Shown: positions 23,583 to 32,339 of the stretch, piece by piece
Position numbering within the stretch: the first letter of the stretch is position 1
How the letters are laid out: every line of letters begins with the position of its first letter
Assembly (NCBI GenBank): GCA_015067675.1
Contig: SVMB01000015.1
Location: 1-52,717, forward strand
Direction: 5' to 3'
DNA from: Oscillospiraceae bacterium
GTDB lineage: Bacteria; Bacillota; Clostridia; Oscillospirales; QAMX01
Length of the DNA: 52,717 nucleotides
Program-made: the position numbers and the translations under genes
The notes under the pieces: generated by a model
The model's input: only the letters and a program-made list of their open reading frames with translations
Told to the model about the DNA's origin: nothing
The model's database searches: none

Positions 23583-26030
23583 ATGGATCAACCCAATACC
23601 AACATCTCCACCATGCCGATGCTGGCTCTGCGTGGTCTGGTTCTGTTCCCGCAGATGCACCTGCATTTCGACGTGGGACGTCCCAAATCCATTCAGGCCA
23701 TCGAGCATGCCATCAAAAATAACACCCCCATCTTCCTCGTTGCGCAGAAGGACATCCGTCAGGAGGATCCGCGCACAGAGGATATGTACAAAATCGGCAC
23801 CATTGCCAAGGTTCACCAGATACTCAAGATCCCCGGCGGGGATAATCTCCGGGTCATGGTGGAAGGCATCGAGCGTGCCACGCTGTCACGTGTCTGGCAG
23901 GAGGAGCCCTATATCCGCGCCGAGGTGGAAAAGCATCCTGCCGTCGCCGTAACCTCCGAGGATATCCACGCCGAGGCGCTGATGCGCGAGGCACAGGAGC
24001 GTTTTGAGGACTATCTGCACTTCTCCCCCCGTATTCCGCCCGAAGTGATCCTCGATGTGATGGGTACCGAGGACGCAGGCGTCCTGGCTGACTACATTGC
24101 CCAGAATCTGGCCTCCCGTTATGAGGAAAAGCAGAAGATTCTGGAAGTGTTCCAGCCGCTGAAGCGTCTGGAACAGCTCATTCTCCTGCTCACCCGCGAA
24201 ATCGAGGTTCTCGAAATCGCCGGCGAGGTTCAGACCCGTGTGCATGAGCAGCTTGAGAAAAATCAGAAGGATTACGTGCTGCGTGAGCAGATGAAAGTCA
24301 TCCAGGGCGAGCTGGGCGAAGGCGACGATGCCGCCGCCGAGGCCGAACAGTACCGCAAGCGCATCGCAGCGCTTGATCTGCCCGAGGATTCTGCCAAAAA
24401 GCTCTATACAGAAGTTGACCGGCTTGCCAAGATGCAGCCGCTGTCCCCCGAATCCGGCGTTATCCGCACCTATCTTGACTCGGTACTGGAACTGCCGTGG
24501 AAAAAGACCACCAAGGAGCGCATCGACGTGGCTGCTGCCCGCAAGGTACTCGATGCCGACCATTACGGCCTTGAAAAGGTGAAGGAACGCATCCTCGAAT
24601 ACGTTGCCGTGCGCCAGCTCTCTCCGGAGCTCAAGGGCCAGATTCTCTGTCTGGTAGGCCCTCCCGGCGTCGGTAAGACCTCCATCGGTAAGTCCATCGC
24701 CCGTGCGCTGCGGCGCAATTATGCCCGTCTGTCTCTGGGCGGCGTGCGCGATGAGGCCGACATCCGCGGTCACCGCAAGACCTATATCGGCGCCATGCCC
24801 GGCCGCATCATGAATGCCCTGCGCACCGCAGGCTCCAAAAATGCCCTGCTGCTGCTGGACGAAGTTGACAAGCTCGGCTCCGATATGCGCGGAGATCCTG
24901 CTTCTGCCCTGCTGGAAGTGCTGGATACCGAGCAGAATACCGCTTTCCGCGATCACTACATCGAGATCCCCTTTGACCTGTCCGATGTTCTGTTTATCGT
25001 CACCGCCAATACCACTCAGACCATCCCGCGCCCGCTGCTGGACCGTATGGAGCTCATCGAGCTTCCCAGCTACACGGATGAAGAAAAGCTGCAGATTGCC
25101 AAGCGTCATCTCATCCCCAAGCAGCTCAAGCGTCACGGTCTGAAGCGTACCCAGGTGCGTCTGGATGACGATGCCATCCGCGCCGTCATCGACGGCTATA
25201 CCCGTGAGTCCGGCGTGCGTACGCTGGAACGTGAGATTTCCCAGGTCTGCCGCAGAGCTGCCAAGGAACTGGTGGAATTCCCCGACAAGAAGCGCATCTC
25301 CATCACTGCAGGCGGTCTGGAACCCTATCTGGGCGCCCGGAAGATCCATTCCGCGAGCGTCAGCACCGGCTCCGAAGTCGGTGTGGTCAACGGCCTTGCC
25401 TGGACGCAGGTGGGCGGTGAACTGCTGGAGGTGGAGGTCAACGTGCTGGACGGTTCCGGCAAGCTCGAGCTGACCGGTAATCTGGGCAAGGTGATGTCGG
25501 AATCCGCCCATGCGGCGCTGACCTACATCCGCAGCCGGGCATCCAGCCTCGGCATCGAGCCCGATTTCTACAAAAAGCGTGATATCCACATCCACTTCCC
25601 CGAGGCAGCCGTTCCCAAGGACGGTCCCTCTGCCGGTATCACCGTCACCACCGCCATGGTCAGCGCTCTGACCGGTATCCCGGTGCGCCGCGATGTGGCT
25701 ATGACCGGCGAGGTCACCCTGCGCGGACGTGTTCTGCCCATCGGCGGCCTGCGTGAGAAAACTATGGCTGCTCTGCGCAACGGTATCAAGACCGTCATCG
25801 TTCCCAAGCTCAACGAGCCGGATCTGGCGGAAATCGATCCCAATGTCCGTGAAAAGCTGCACTTTGTCATCGCCGAGAATATGGACACGGTGCTTTCCAC
25901 CGCGCTGACCGCGCAGCCCCGTCCCTGCCCGACGGCAGAAGCAACCCCCGAGACCGTTGATTCCGCCGCACAGCCCGTTGTCGTGCCGCCTCAGCCCGAT
26001 GAGCCCCGTCCGCTGGGCATCAAATCATAA
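23583..26030 (+). CDS. lon: ATP-dependent protease Lon
   Basis: An 815-residue protein started at ATG 23583 behind GGAAAGGA. The LAN substrate-binding domain is N-terminal (PMLALRGLVLFPQM). AAA+ Walker A is GPPGVGKT (359-366) and Walker B is LLLLDEVDK. The C-terminal peptidase has the Ser-Lys dyad S683 (KDGPSAG) and K726 (GLREKT), with the same 43-residue spacing as in E. coli Lon. The last 35 residues are Pro/Ala-rich and probably disordered. Lon degrades damaged and regulatory proteins in the cytoplasm. ysxC follows 12 bases later. Confidence 0.97.
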   Translation: MDQPNTNISTMPMLALRGLVLFPQMHLHFDVGRPKSIQAIEHAIKNNTPIFLVAQKDIRQEDPRTEDMYKIGTIAKVHQILKIPGGDNLRVMVEGIERATLSRVWQEEPYIRAEVEKHPAVAVTSEDIHAEALMREAQERFEDYLHFSPRIPPEVILDVMGTEDAGVLADYIAQNLASRYEEKQKILEVFQPLKRLEQLILLLTREIEVLEIAGEVQTRVHEQLEKNQKDYVLREQMKVIQGELGEGDDAAAEAEQYRKRIAALDLPEDSAKKLYTEVDRLAKMQPLSPESGVIRTYLDSVLELPWKKTTKERIDVAAARKVLDADHYGLEKVKERILEYVAVRQLSPELKGQILCLVGPPGVGKTSIGKSIARALRRNYARLSLGGVRDEADIRGHRKTYIGAMPGRIMNALRTAGSKNALLLLDEVDKLGSDMRGDPASALLEVLDTEQNTAFRDHYIEIPFDLSDVLFIVTANTTQTIPRPLLDRMELIELPSYTDEEKLQIAKRHLIPKQLKRHGLKRTQVRLDDDAIRAVIDGYTRESGVRTLEREISQVCRRAAKELVEFPDKKRISITAGGLEPYLGARKIHSASVSTGSEVGVVNGLAWTQVGGELLEVEVNVLDGSGKLELTGNLGKVMSESAHAALTYIRSRASSLGIEPDFYKKRDIHIHFPEAAVPKDGPSAGITVTTAMVSALTGIPVRRDVAMTGEVTLRGRVLPIGGLREKTMAALRNGIKTVIVPKLNEPDLAEIDPNVREKLHFVIAENMDTVLSTALTAQPRPCPTAEATPETVDSAAQPVVVPPQPDEPRPLGIKS

Positions 26031-26042
26031 AGGAGTCTCCCG

Positions 26043-26627
26043 ATGGACTTTAATATTCAGGCTGTGGAGTTTATCAAATCCGCAGCGTCTGAAAAGGACC
26101 TGATCCGCAATCCCATGCCCCAGGCGGCTTTCGCCGGCCGATCCAACGTCGGCAAGAGCACCGTGCTCAACTGCCTGTGCCGCCGCAAGAATCTGGCCCG
26201 CGTCAGCGCAACACCCGGCAAGACCGCGCATGTCAACTATTTCTCCCTGGACAAGAAGGCCTATCTCGTCGATCTGCCCGGCTACGGCTTCGCCAAAGTC
26301 TCCGACGATGAGAAAAAGCGCTGGGGCAAGCTCATGGATGCCTACTTTGCAGACAACGGTTCTCTGAAACTGGTCGTTTTGCTGGTAGATATTCGTCATA
26401 TTCCTACAGAAGATGACAAAATGATGCTTGACTATGCGCGCCAAACAGGTTATCCTTATATTGTGGTAGCCAATAAGGTTGACAAGCTCAACAAGTCGGA
26501 AATTGAGCCTGCCATCGTCCGCGTCGGACTGACGCTGGATGTCCCGCGTGACCACATTATCGTATTTTCCGGTGCCAAGGGGATTGGCCGCGACGAGCTT
26601 CTCGCGCAGCTTCACCGGGCGCTGTAA
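26043..26627 (+). CDS. ysxC: Ribosome biogenesis GTP-binding protein YsxC/YihA (EngB)
   Basis: A 194-residue GTPase started behind AAAGGAG. The P loop is GRSNVGKS, G3 is DLPGYG, and G4 is NKVDK. EngB proteins help assemble the 50S subunit. Its place right after lon is a standard Firmicutes arrangement. Codon use becomes more AT-rich across about 26370-26480 than in the rest of the gene, without breaking the frame. Confidence 0.96.
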   Translation: MDFNIQAVEFIKSAASEKDLIRNPMPQAAFAGRSNVGKSTVLNCLCRRKNLARVSATPGKTAHVNYFSLDKKAYLVDLPGYGFAKVSDDEKKRWGKLMDAYFADNGSLKLVVLLVDIRHIPTEDDKMMLDYARQTGYPYIVVANKVDKLNKSEIEPAIVRVGLTLDVPRDHIIVFSGAKGIGRDELLAQLHRAL

Positions 26628-26656
26628 TGAAAATAAATGTATGGAGGATTAAAACC

Positions 26657-26959
26657 ATGCCCAAGAACAAGATTACCTTCGACAAGACCGAAGTCTGCAT
26701 CCTCGACGACAGCGGCAAGCGTCAGCAGCTGCTCAACCTCACCTACGACCGCATCACCAGCATCCAGTTCGACCACAGCACCATGCCTTTCCTGGGCATC
26801 TTCAAGAAGCCCTCTGACCGCATCATGGTTTCTATCCGCGGTCTGGAGAAGCCCTGCATCCTGTACTCTGCCCGTGAAGGCGAGTTCTTCCAGGGCTATG
26901 TCGACGGTCTGCGCAAGTTTGCCAAGGACAACCGCATCACCCTGCACGACCACCTTTAA
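26657..26959 (+). CDS. Small conserved-looking protein of unknown function
   Basis: A 100-residue protein started at ATG 26657 behind TGGAGG; an in-frame ATG at 26627 overlaps the ysxC stop but has no ribosome site. It is soluble, with alternating beta-type segments (KTEVCILDD, RITSIQFDH, RIMVSIRGL, PCILYSARE) and a C-terminal helix, a layout that could be a PH-like fold. I do not recognise the family. Codon use is strongly C/G-biased like highly expressed neighbours, and it has its own terminator, so it is very likely a real gene. Confidence 0.8.
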   Translation: MPKNKITFDKTEVCILDDSGKRQQLLNLTYDRITSIQFDHSTMPFLGIFKKPSDRIMVSIRGLEKPCILYSAREGEFFQGYVDGLRKFAKDNRITLHDHL

Positions 26960-26970
26960 TCCATACCCGG

Positions 26971-26997
26971 AGGGCCGGCGGTCTATCCGCCGGCCCT
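26971..26997 (+). terminator. Terminator after the 100-residue protein
   Basis: An 11-base GC stem, AGGGCCGGCGG (26971-26981) with CCGCCGGCCCT (26987-26997), then TCTTTTTC. Confidence 0.9.
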
Positions 26998-27030
26998 TCT
27001 TTTTCATTCATTCAATAAGGAGAAAACGCA

Positions 27031-28332
27031 ATGTTCGGTACTGAAAGTCTCGCTGTCAACGCACAGGGTCATCTGACGCTGGGCGGCATGGATGTCCCCG
27101 CTCTGGCCCAAAAATACGGCACGCCTCTGATGCTCATGGATGAAGGCTGGATCCGCAAAACCGCCTCCGCCTATCACGACGCGATCCGAAAACATTACGG
27201 CGAAAATGCCGATGTCTCCTACGCCAGCAAGGCCTTCAGCACCGGTTATATGTATAAGATCATGGCCGAGACCGGCCTGTGCGCCGATGTGGTCTCGGGC
27301 GGTGAGCTCTATACCGCCCGCGCTGCCGGATTCCCCATGAACCGTGTGTTCCTGCACGGCAACAACAAGACCCCCGATGAGATCATCCTCGCGCTGGAAT
27401 CCGGCATCGGCCACTTTGTCTCCGACAATCTCACGGAGCTGGCGCTCATCAATGCCCTTGCCGCCGAGCGTGGTCTCACCGCCGACATCATGCTGCGCGT
27501 CAAGCCCGGCGTAGAGGCGCATACCCATGATTTCGTCAAGACCGGCCAGATCGACTCCAAGTTCGGTGTCGCCATCGAAACCGGCGAGGCACTCGACGCC
27601 ATCGGCGAGATTCTGAAGCTTTCCAATCTGCGCTATGTGGGCATTCACTGCCACATCGGCTCGCAGATCTTTGAGACCGCGCCCTTCGGGGAAGCGGCCC
27701 GCGTGATGATCAACTTCATGGCTGCCATCCGCGACAGATACGGCGTGGATACTGCCGAGCTCAACCTGGGCGGCGGCTTCGGTGTGCGCTACACCGAGGA
27801 GGATGCTCCCCGCACGGTGGAGGAAAACGTCGCCATGCTGTGCGCTGCGGTCAAAGCTGAGCTTGCTGCCAGGAATCTGCCCGCTCCCCGTCTGCTCATC
27901 GAGCCCGGCCGCTCCATGGTCGCGCCCGCCGGTATCACCGTCTATACCGTGGGCTCCGTCAAGACCATCCCGGGGATTCGTACCTACGTCTCCATCGACG
28001 GCGGCATGACCGACAATCCCCGCTACATCCTCTACGGCTCCAAATACGAGTTCCTGCTGCCCGAATACGCCGCCGAGCCCCGCACCCAGGTTGTGACCAT
28101 CGCCGGACGCAACTGCGAAAGCGGCGACCTGCTGGGCGAGCACGTGGAGATTCAGCCGGTCAAGGCAGGCGATCTGCTTTGCACTCTGACCACCGGCGCC
28201 TACAATTACTCCATGGCCTCCAACTATAACCGCGTCCCCCGTCCTGCCGTTGTCATGGTACGTGACGGCGAGGACAAGGTTGTAGTCCGCCGTGAGACCT
28301 ATGAGGATCTCATCCGCAACGATATCTTTTAA
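27031..28332 (+). CDS. lysA: Diaminopimelate decarboxylase
   Basis: A 433-residue fold-III PLP enzyme that makes L-lysine from meso-diaminopimelate. The PLP lysine is K67 in SYASKAFS. Conserved HCHIGSQI, GGGFGVRY and EPGRSMV blocks follow, and the CESGDLL motif gives the second-subunit Cys contact. The start at 27031 has AAGGAG upstream. It lies only 33 bases after a strong terminator, so its promoter must overlap that region; no lysine riboswitch fits in the gap. Confidence 0.96.
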   Translation: MFGTESLAVNAQGHLTLGGMDVPALAQKYGTPLMLMDEGWIRKTASAYHDAIRKHYGENADVSYASKAFSTGYMYKIMAETGLCADVVSGGELYTARAAGFPMNRVFLHGNNKTPDEIILALESGIGHFVSDNLTELALINALAAERGLTADIMLRVKPGVEAHTHDFVKTGQIDSKFGVAIETGEALDAIGEILKLSNLRYVGIHCHIGSQIFETAPFGEAARVMINFMAAIRDRYGVDTAELNLGGGFGVRYTEEDAPRTVEENVAMLCAAVKAELAARNLPAPRLLIEPGRSMVAPAGITVYTVGSVKTIPGIRTYVSIDGGMTDNPRYILYGSKYEFLLPEYAAEPRTQVVTIAGRNCESGDLLGEHVEIQPVKAGDLLCTLTTGAYNYSMASNYNRVPRPAVVMVRDGEDKVVVRRETYEDLIRNDIF

Positions 28333-28346
28333 CTTTGCCTGACCGG

Positions 28347-28377
28347 AAAGCGGCTGCGGCAGCCCCGCAGCCGCTTT
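28347..28377 (+). terminator. lysA terminator
   Basis: A perfect 13-base stem AAAGCGGCTGCGG (28347-28359) with CCGCAGCCGCTTT (28365-28377), then CTTATCC. Confidence 0.85.
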
Positions 28378-28421
28378 CTTATCCATATCAGCTTTCATCC
28401 ATCCATCACAGTGAGGTAAGC

Positions 28422-30542
28422 ATGAATCTTTTAGAACAACTTTCTCAGGAATTGAATATCAGCCTGCCCCAGGTTGAAGCAGCCGTCAAACTGCTCGACG
28501 AGGGCAATACCGTCCCCTTTATCGCCCGCTACCGTAAGGAAGTCACCGGTTCCCTTGACGACACCCAGCTGCGTGATCTGGCTGAGCGTCTGCAGTCCCT
28601 GCGCAATCTTGAAAAGCGCCGCGAAGAGATCCGCGCTTCCATCGAAGAGCAAGGCGCAATGACCGAGGAGCTTGCCGCCGCCATTTCCAAGGCCGCCACC
28701 CAGTCAGCGCTGGAGGATCTCTATCAGCCCTTCAAGAAAAAGCGTCGTACCCGCGCCTCCGTTGCCCGTGAAAAGGGTCTGGAGCCGCTGGCACAGGAGA
28801 TCTTCGAGCAGACCGGCATGGAAACCGCCCTTTCCCGCGCCAAACGCTTTATCGATCCCGAAAAGGGCGTTGAAACGCCCGAAGATGCGCTGGCCGGCGC
28901 CCAGGATATCATCGCGGAATGGATTTCCGACAATGCAGCCGTGCGCGGTGCGCTGCGTCTGCATCTGGAACGCAATGCGGTACTGCGCTCGGTCGCCGCA
29001 GCCGAAGATGCCGGCGTTTACGCCCAGTATGCCGACTTTTCCACGCCTCTGTCCAAGGCTGCAGGCTATCAGGTGCTCGCCATCAACCGCGGTGAGCGCG
29101 AAGAGATCCTGAAAACCGGTATCGAGGCCGATCAGGCGGCCTGCCTTAACTGCGTCGAGCGGCTGACCGTAAAGCGCTCCCCGTCTCCCAGCGTGGATGT
29201 GGTGCGCGAGGCTGCGGCGGATGCTCTCAAGCGTCTGCTGTATCCGTCGATGGAAAATGAGCTGCGTGCCAATCTCACCGACAATGCCGCCGAGCAGGCT
29301 ATCCGCGTGTTCGGTCTGAACCTGCGTCCGCTGCTGATGCAGCCGCCGCTGAAAGGCCGCGTGGTTCTGGGCTTTGATCCGGCCTACCGTACCGGCTGCA
29401 AGCTGGCTGTCGTAGACGCCACCGGCAAGGTTCTGGATACCACCGTCATCTACCCCACCCCGCCTCAGTCAAAGACCGAGCAGGCCGCCGCCACCCTGCG
29501 CACCCTTATCCGCAAACACGGCATCACCGCCATTGCCATCGGCAACGGTACTGCCTCCAAGGAGTCGGAGATCTTTGTCTCCGGACTGCTGAAAGAATTT
29601 GGAGGCAAGGTCGCCTACATGGTGGTCAGCGAGGCAGGCGCCTCGGTGTACTCGGCCTCCAAGCTGGGTGCGGAGGAATTTCCCCAGTTTGATGTCTCCC
29701 TGCGCTCCGCGGTGTCCATTGCCCGCCGTCTGCAGGATCCGCTGGCGGAGCTGGTCAAGATCGACCCCAAGGCCATCGGCGTGGGCCAGTATCAGCACGA
29801 CATGCCCGCCAAGAAGCTGGATGAAACCCTGTCTGCCGTGGTTGAGGACTGCGTCAACGCCGTCGGCGTGGATGTAAACACCGCGTCGGTATCGCTTCTT
29901 TCCTATATCGCCGGTATCGGTCCGGCGCTGGCAAAGAATATCGTGGCGTATCGTGAGGAAAACGGTCACTTCACCAGCCGCAAAGAGCTGATGAAGGTTC
30001 CCAAGCTCGGCAAGAAGGCCTTCGAGCAGGCCGCAGGCTTCCTGCGTGTGTCGGAAAGTGACGAGCCGCTGGACAACACCGGTGTCCATCCCGAAAGCTA
30101 CAAGGCAGCCAAGGCTCTGCTGAAAGCCTGCGGCGGTCTTGACAAGCTCACCGCCTACGTTGCCTCCCAGGGTGAGTCCGCCGTGGCGGAAGCCATCGGC
30201 GTCGGCGTGCCGACGCTGCAGGACATGGTGAAGGAACTGCTCAAGCCCGGACGCGATCCCCGCGATGAGCTGCCGCCTCCCATGCTGCGCAGCGATCTGA
30301 TGGATCTGTCCGACCTCAAGCCCGAGATGGTCATGGAGGGCACCGTGCGCAACGTGGTGGACTTCGGCGCATTTGTGGACATCGGCGTCCACGAAGACGG
30401 TCTGGTACACATCTCCCGCATCTGCGATCGGTTCATCCGTCATCCCTCAGAGGTCCTGCACGTGGGTGACGTGGTCAAGGTCAAGGTTCTCGAGGTTGAC
30501 GTCAAGCGCAAGCGCATCTCCCTGACGATGAAAGGTATCTGA
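28422..30542 (+). CDS. tex: Tex-family S1 RNA-binding protein
   Basis: A 706-residue protein started at ATG 28422 behind GTGAGGT. It opens LSQELNISLPQVEAAVKLLDEG and FIARYRKE, typical of Tex. A YqgF/RNase H-like domain begins near GFDPAYRTGCKLAVVD. Helix-hairpin-helix units lie around IAGIGPALAKNIV and LGKKAFEQAAGFLR. The S1 domain ends the protein (GTVRNVVDFGAFVDIG). Tex binds nucleic acid and associates with transcription; its precise role is not settled. The gene is monocistronic. Confidence 0.95.
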   Translation: MNLLEQLSQELNISLPQVEAAVKLLDEGNTVPFIARYRKEVTGSLDDTQLRDLAERLQSLRNLEKRREEIRASIEEQGAMTEELAAAISKAATQSALEDLYQPFKKKRRTRASVAREKGLEPLAQEIFEQTGMETALSRAKRFIDPEKGVETPEDALAGAQDIIAEWISDNAAVRGALRLHLERNAVLRSVAAAEDAGVYAQYADFSTPLSKAAGYQVLAINRGEREEILKTGIEADQAACLNCVERLTVKRSPSPSVDVVREAAADALKRLLYPSMENELRANLTDNAAEQAIRVFGLNLRPLLMQPPLKGRVVLGFDPAYRTGCKLAVVDATGKVLDTTVIYPTPPQSKTEQAAATLRTLIRKHGITAIAIGNGTASKESEIFVSGLLKEFGGKVAYMVVSEAGASVYSASKLGAEEFPQFDVSLRSAVSIARRLQDPLAELVKIDPKAIGVGQYQHDMPAKKLDETLSAVVEDCVNAVGVDVNTASVSLLSYIAGIGPALAKNIVAYREENGHFTSRKELMKVPKLGKKAFEQAAGFLRVSESDEPLDNTGVHPESYKAAKALLKACGGLDKLTAYVASQGESAVAEAIGVGVPTLQDMVKELLKPGRDPRDELPPPMLRSDLMDLSDLKPEMVMEGTVRNVVDFGAFVDIGVHEDGLVHISRICDRFIRHPSEVLHVGDVVKVKVLEVDVKRKRISLTMKGI

Positions 30543-30556
30543 TTATACTGAAATAC

Positions 30557-30593
30557 AAGGCCCGCTGCAGTTTTTGATGCTGCAGCGGGCCTT
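30557..30593. terminator. Hairpin between convergent genes
   Basis: A perfect 14-base stem, AAGGCCCGCTGCAG (30557-30570) with CTGCAGCGGGCCTT (30580-30593). Each side has only a weak T tract. It probably ends both tex and the minus-strand cluster ending at 30618. Confidence 0.75.
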
Positions 30594-30617
30594 ACGTGTT
30601 CATGATAGAGATTTCTG

Positions 30618-31388
30618 TCAGATTTCTTCGTCGCCATGCTCGGCAATCCAGGCGCGGGTATAGGAGACGGCCTCCAGACCCATATCGCCGATGCAGTTGG
30701 AACAGAATATGATACCCTCGATCTGCCCGGACTTGAGCCAGCCGTACATCACATCCAGCTGATACTTCATCAGGCTCAGCGGCATATGGCGCTTGCCGTG
30801 GTAGTCCCACATATAGCAGCCGCAGTAGATGGGCAGGTCGCCGGTCAGGGTCTTGAGCTTTTCAAAATTCTTTTCCAGTCCCGGCAGGAGCTTGCCGTCG
30901 ATGGTCCAGAAGGTGATCGCGTCGCATTCCTTGATGTAGGGGATGCGGTTTTCAAAAAGCTCCGTGCAATAGATAACCGACCAGAGTTCAATGGGACGCT
31001 CAGGCCCCTCATGGAGCTTGCGGCGCAATTCCGCGATGGCAGACGGCGGCTGCTTTTTCAGGCTGCCGTCGGAGAAGAAGTCATCAAGGATCGCCGCCTT
31101 GACATTGGGATGGGTGTTTGCCATGTTGATGACCTCGTCCTGCATCTCCATATCGGTGGCTCCCACACCCCAGACCACGGATTTCATGCCGTCAAGCACC
31201 ATGGCCTCCTGTTCAAAGGGTACAGCGGGCCAACCGCCCATGGTCACGCGGCAGACATTTGGCAGGCCGAAGTACATAGCGCCCTCGAAAGCCGTCATCT
31301 GATTGACGCCGGGGAGTGCGTAGTTATCGTACATATGATGCAGGTGGGGAGTCTGTCCCCAGAGCCAGAGCTTATCTCTAAGCTTCAT
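30618..31388 (-). CDS. Protein of unknown function, paralogue A of a tandem pair
   Basis: A 256-residue soluble protein with no signal peptide. It opens MKLRDKLWLWGQTP and shares many positions with the next gene: the LPGVNQMT block, the glycine-rich NVCRV strand, VVWGVGATD and the C-terminal GIIFCSN...RAWIAEHGDEE. Strands and helices alternate as in a TIM barrel. Conserved DDFF and CYMWDY could hold active-site residues. I associate such proteins with carbohydrate clusters but know no activity. Its start overlaps the stop of paralogue B (ATGA), so translation is coupled. Confidence 0.85.
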   Translation of the reverse strand: MKLRDKLWLWGQTPHLHHMYDNYALPGVNQMTAFEGAMYFGLPNVCRVTMGGWPAVPFEQEAMVLDGMKSVVWGVGATDMEMQDEVINMANTHPNVKAAILDDFFSDGSLKKQPPSAIAELRRKLHEGPERPIELWSVIYCTELFENRIPYIKECDAITFWTIDGKLLPGLEKNFEKLKTLTGDLPIYCGCYMWDYHGKRHMPLSLMKYQLDVMYGWLKSGQIEGIIFCSNCIGDMGLEAVSYTRAWIAEHGDEEI

Positions 31389-32182
31389 GCGTCCTCACCT
31401 CCCGGAATCTCATCGTCGCCGTGGGCGGCCATCCAGTCGCGGGCGGCAAAGGCTGCGCTCAGCTTTGTGTCGGCAAGGGTATTGGAATAGAGTGCGATTC
31501 CATCGATTCTGCCTGCCTGCAGCCACTCCCGGTATTTATTCAGGAACACGTCCACCATCGCCGGCGGGAAGATCTGCTTTCTGGCAAAATTCCAGAAATA
31601 CAGGCCCCAGACAGTTTTCTTATTCTCCAGGCCCATCTGTGTGAGCTGCCCCAGATAGGTATCCAGATGCATGGACTCCTGTGGCGTACTCAGCCAGATG
31701 TTGAGCACGTCGGCAGTCTCCAGGTAAGGGAGCTGGGACTCAACCACAATCTTGGACGCTGAAATCTGCAGCCAGATCTGAAAATCCTCGCCAAGCTTTT
31801 CCTTGATCTGTGCCCGTGCCTCCCGATAGAGCTGGACATCACGGGTGTGAAGCATTCCCCGATGCTCACCATCGGCAAGAATCAGCGCACCGCGAATATT
31901 GGGAAAATACCGGGCAATGCGGATGAGTTCGTCAACGCTGTCGGGATCGGTGGGATCGATTGACCAGACCGTGCGATCCAGCACGCTGAGCTTCTCCGCC
32001 TCATTGTCAAGCGGCGGCTTGGGGAAGCCAAAACGGCTCACACGCAGCAGATTGCGGGTACCGAAGTAGTATGCGCCCTCCATGGGCGTCATGCGGTTGG
32101 AGCCTGCAAGGCCGTTTTCACCGCCAAAATGATCGGCGCCGGGATCAAGACCCCAGAGCCACACTTTTTCCCGTAATTTCAA
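31385..32182 (-). CDS. Protein of unknown function, paralogue B of a tandem pair (TTG start)
   Basis: A 265-residue protein. The start is a TTG at 32182 for three reasons: GGGGAGGG lies seven bases upstream, the resulting LKLREKVWLWG aligns with the first residues of paralogue A, and the upstream ATG at 32215 overlaps the -10 box of the promoter. It shares the barrel-like pattern and the C-terminal GIALYSN...RDWMAAHGDDE block. It differs where paralogue A has DDFF (LADGEH) and CYMWDY (LYFWNF), so the two may have diverged in function or act as a pair. Confidence 0.85.
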   Translation of the reverse strand: MKLREKVWLWGLDPGADHFGGENGLAGSNRMTPMEGAYYFGTRNLLRVSRFGFPKPPLDNEAEKLSVLDRTVWSIDPTDPDSVDELIRIARYFPNIRGALILADGEHRGMLHTRDVQLYREARAQIKEKLGEDFQIWLQISASKIVVESQLPYLETADVLNIWLSTPQESMHLDTYLGQLTQMGLENKKTVWGLYFWNFARKQIFPPAMVDVFLNKYREWLQAGRIDGIALYSNTLADTKLSAAFAARDWMAAHGDDEIPGGEDA

Positions 32183-32213
32183 GGAAAATCCCTCCCCATG
32201 CAGGTTTTTGTTC

Positions 32214-32242
32214 ATTGTAACACGTCCCCGCTGCCGCGTCAA
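32214..32242 (-). promoter_or_regulatory. Promoter of the paralogue pair
   Basis: On the minus strand TTGACG (32237-32242), 17 bases, TACAAT (32214-32219). The transcript would begin near 32207, leaving a short leader with the Shine-Dalgarno sequence before TTG 32182. Confidence 0.75.
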
Positions 32243-32302
32243 TGGTGATCGGCGTCCTGATATTGGTCAATCACGCGATTTAAGCGGCGTAAACAGCAAA
32301 CA

Positions 32303-32332
32303 GAGGACGCATGGCTTTTGCCCTGCGTCCTC
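32303..32332 (-). terminator. Terminator after the 631-residue gene
   Basis: GAGGACGCA (32303-32311) pairs with TGCGTCCTC (32324-32332), and inner GGC/GCC pairs extend it around an internal mismatch. On the minus strand a TGTTTGCTGTTT stretch follows. Confidence 0.6.
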
Positions 32333-32339
32333 CGGACGT

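Noticed and set aside
23886..25862. 658-codon minus-strand open frame opposite lon
   Set aside because: Antisense to all Lon motifs; no start signals.
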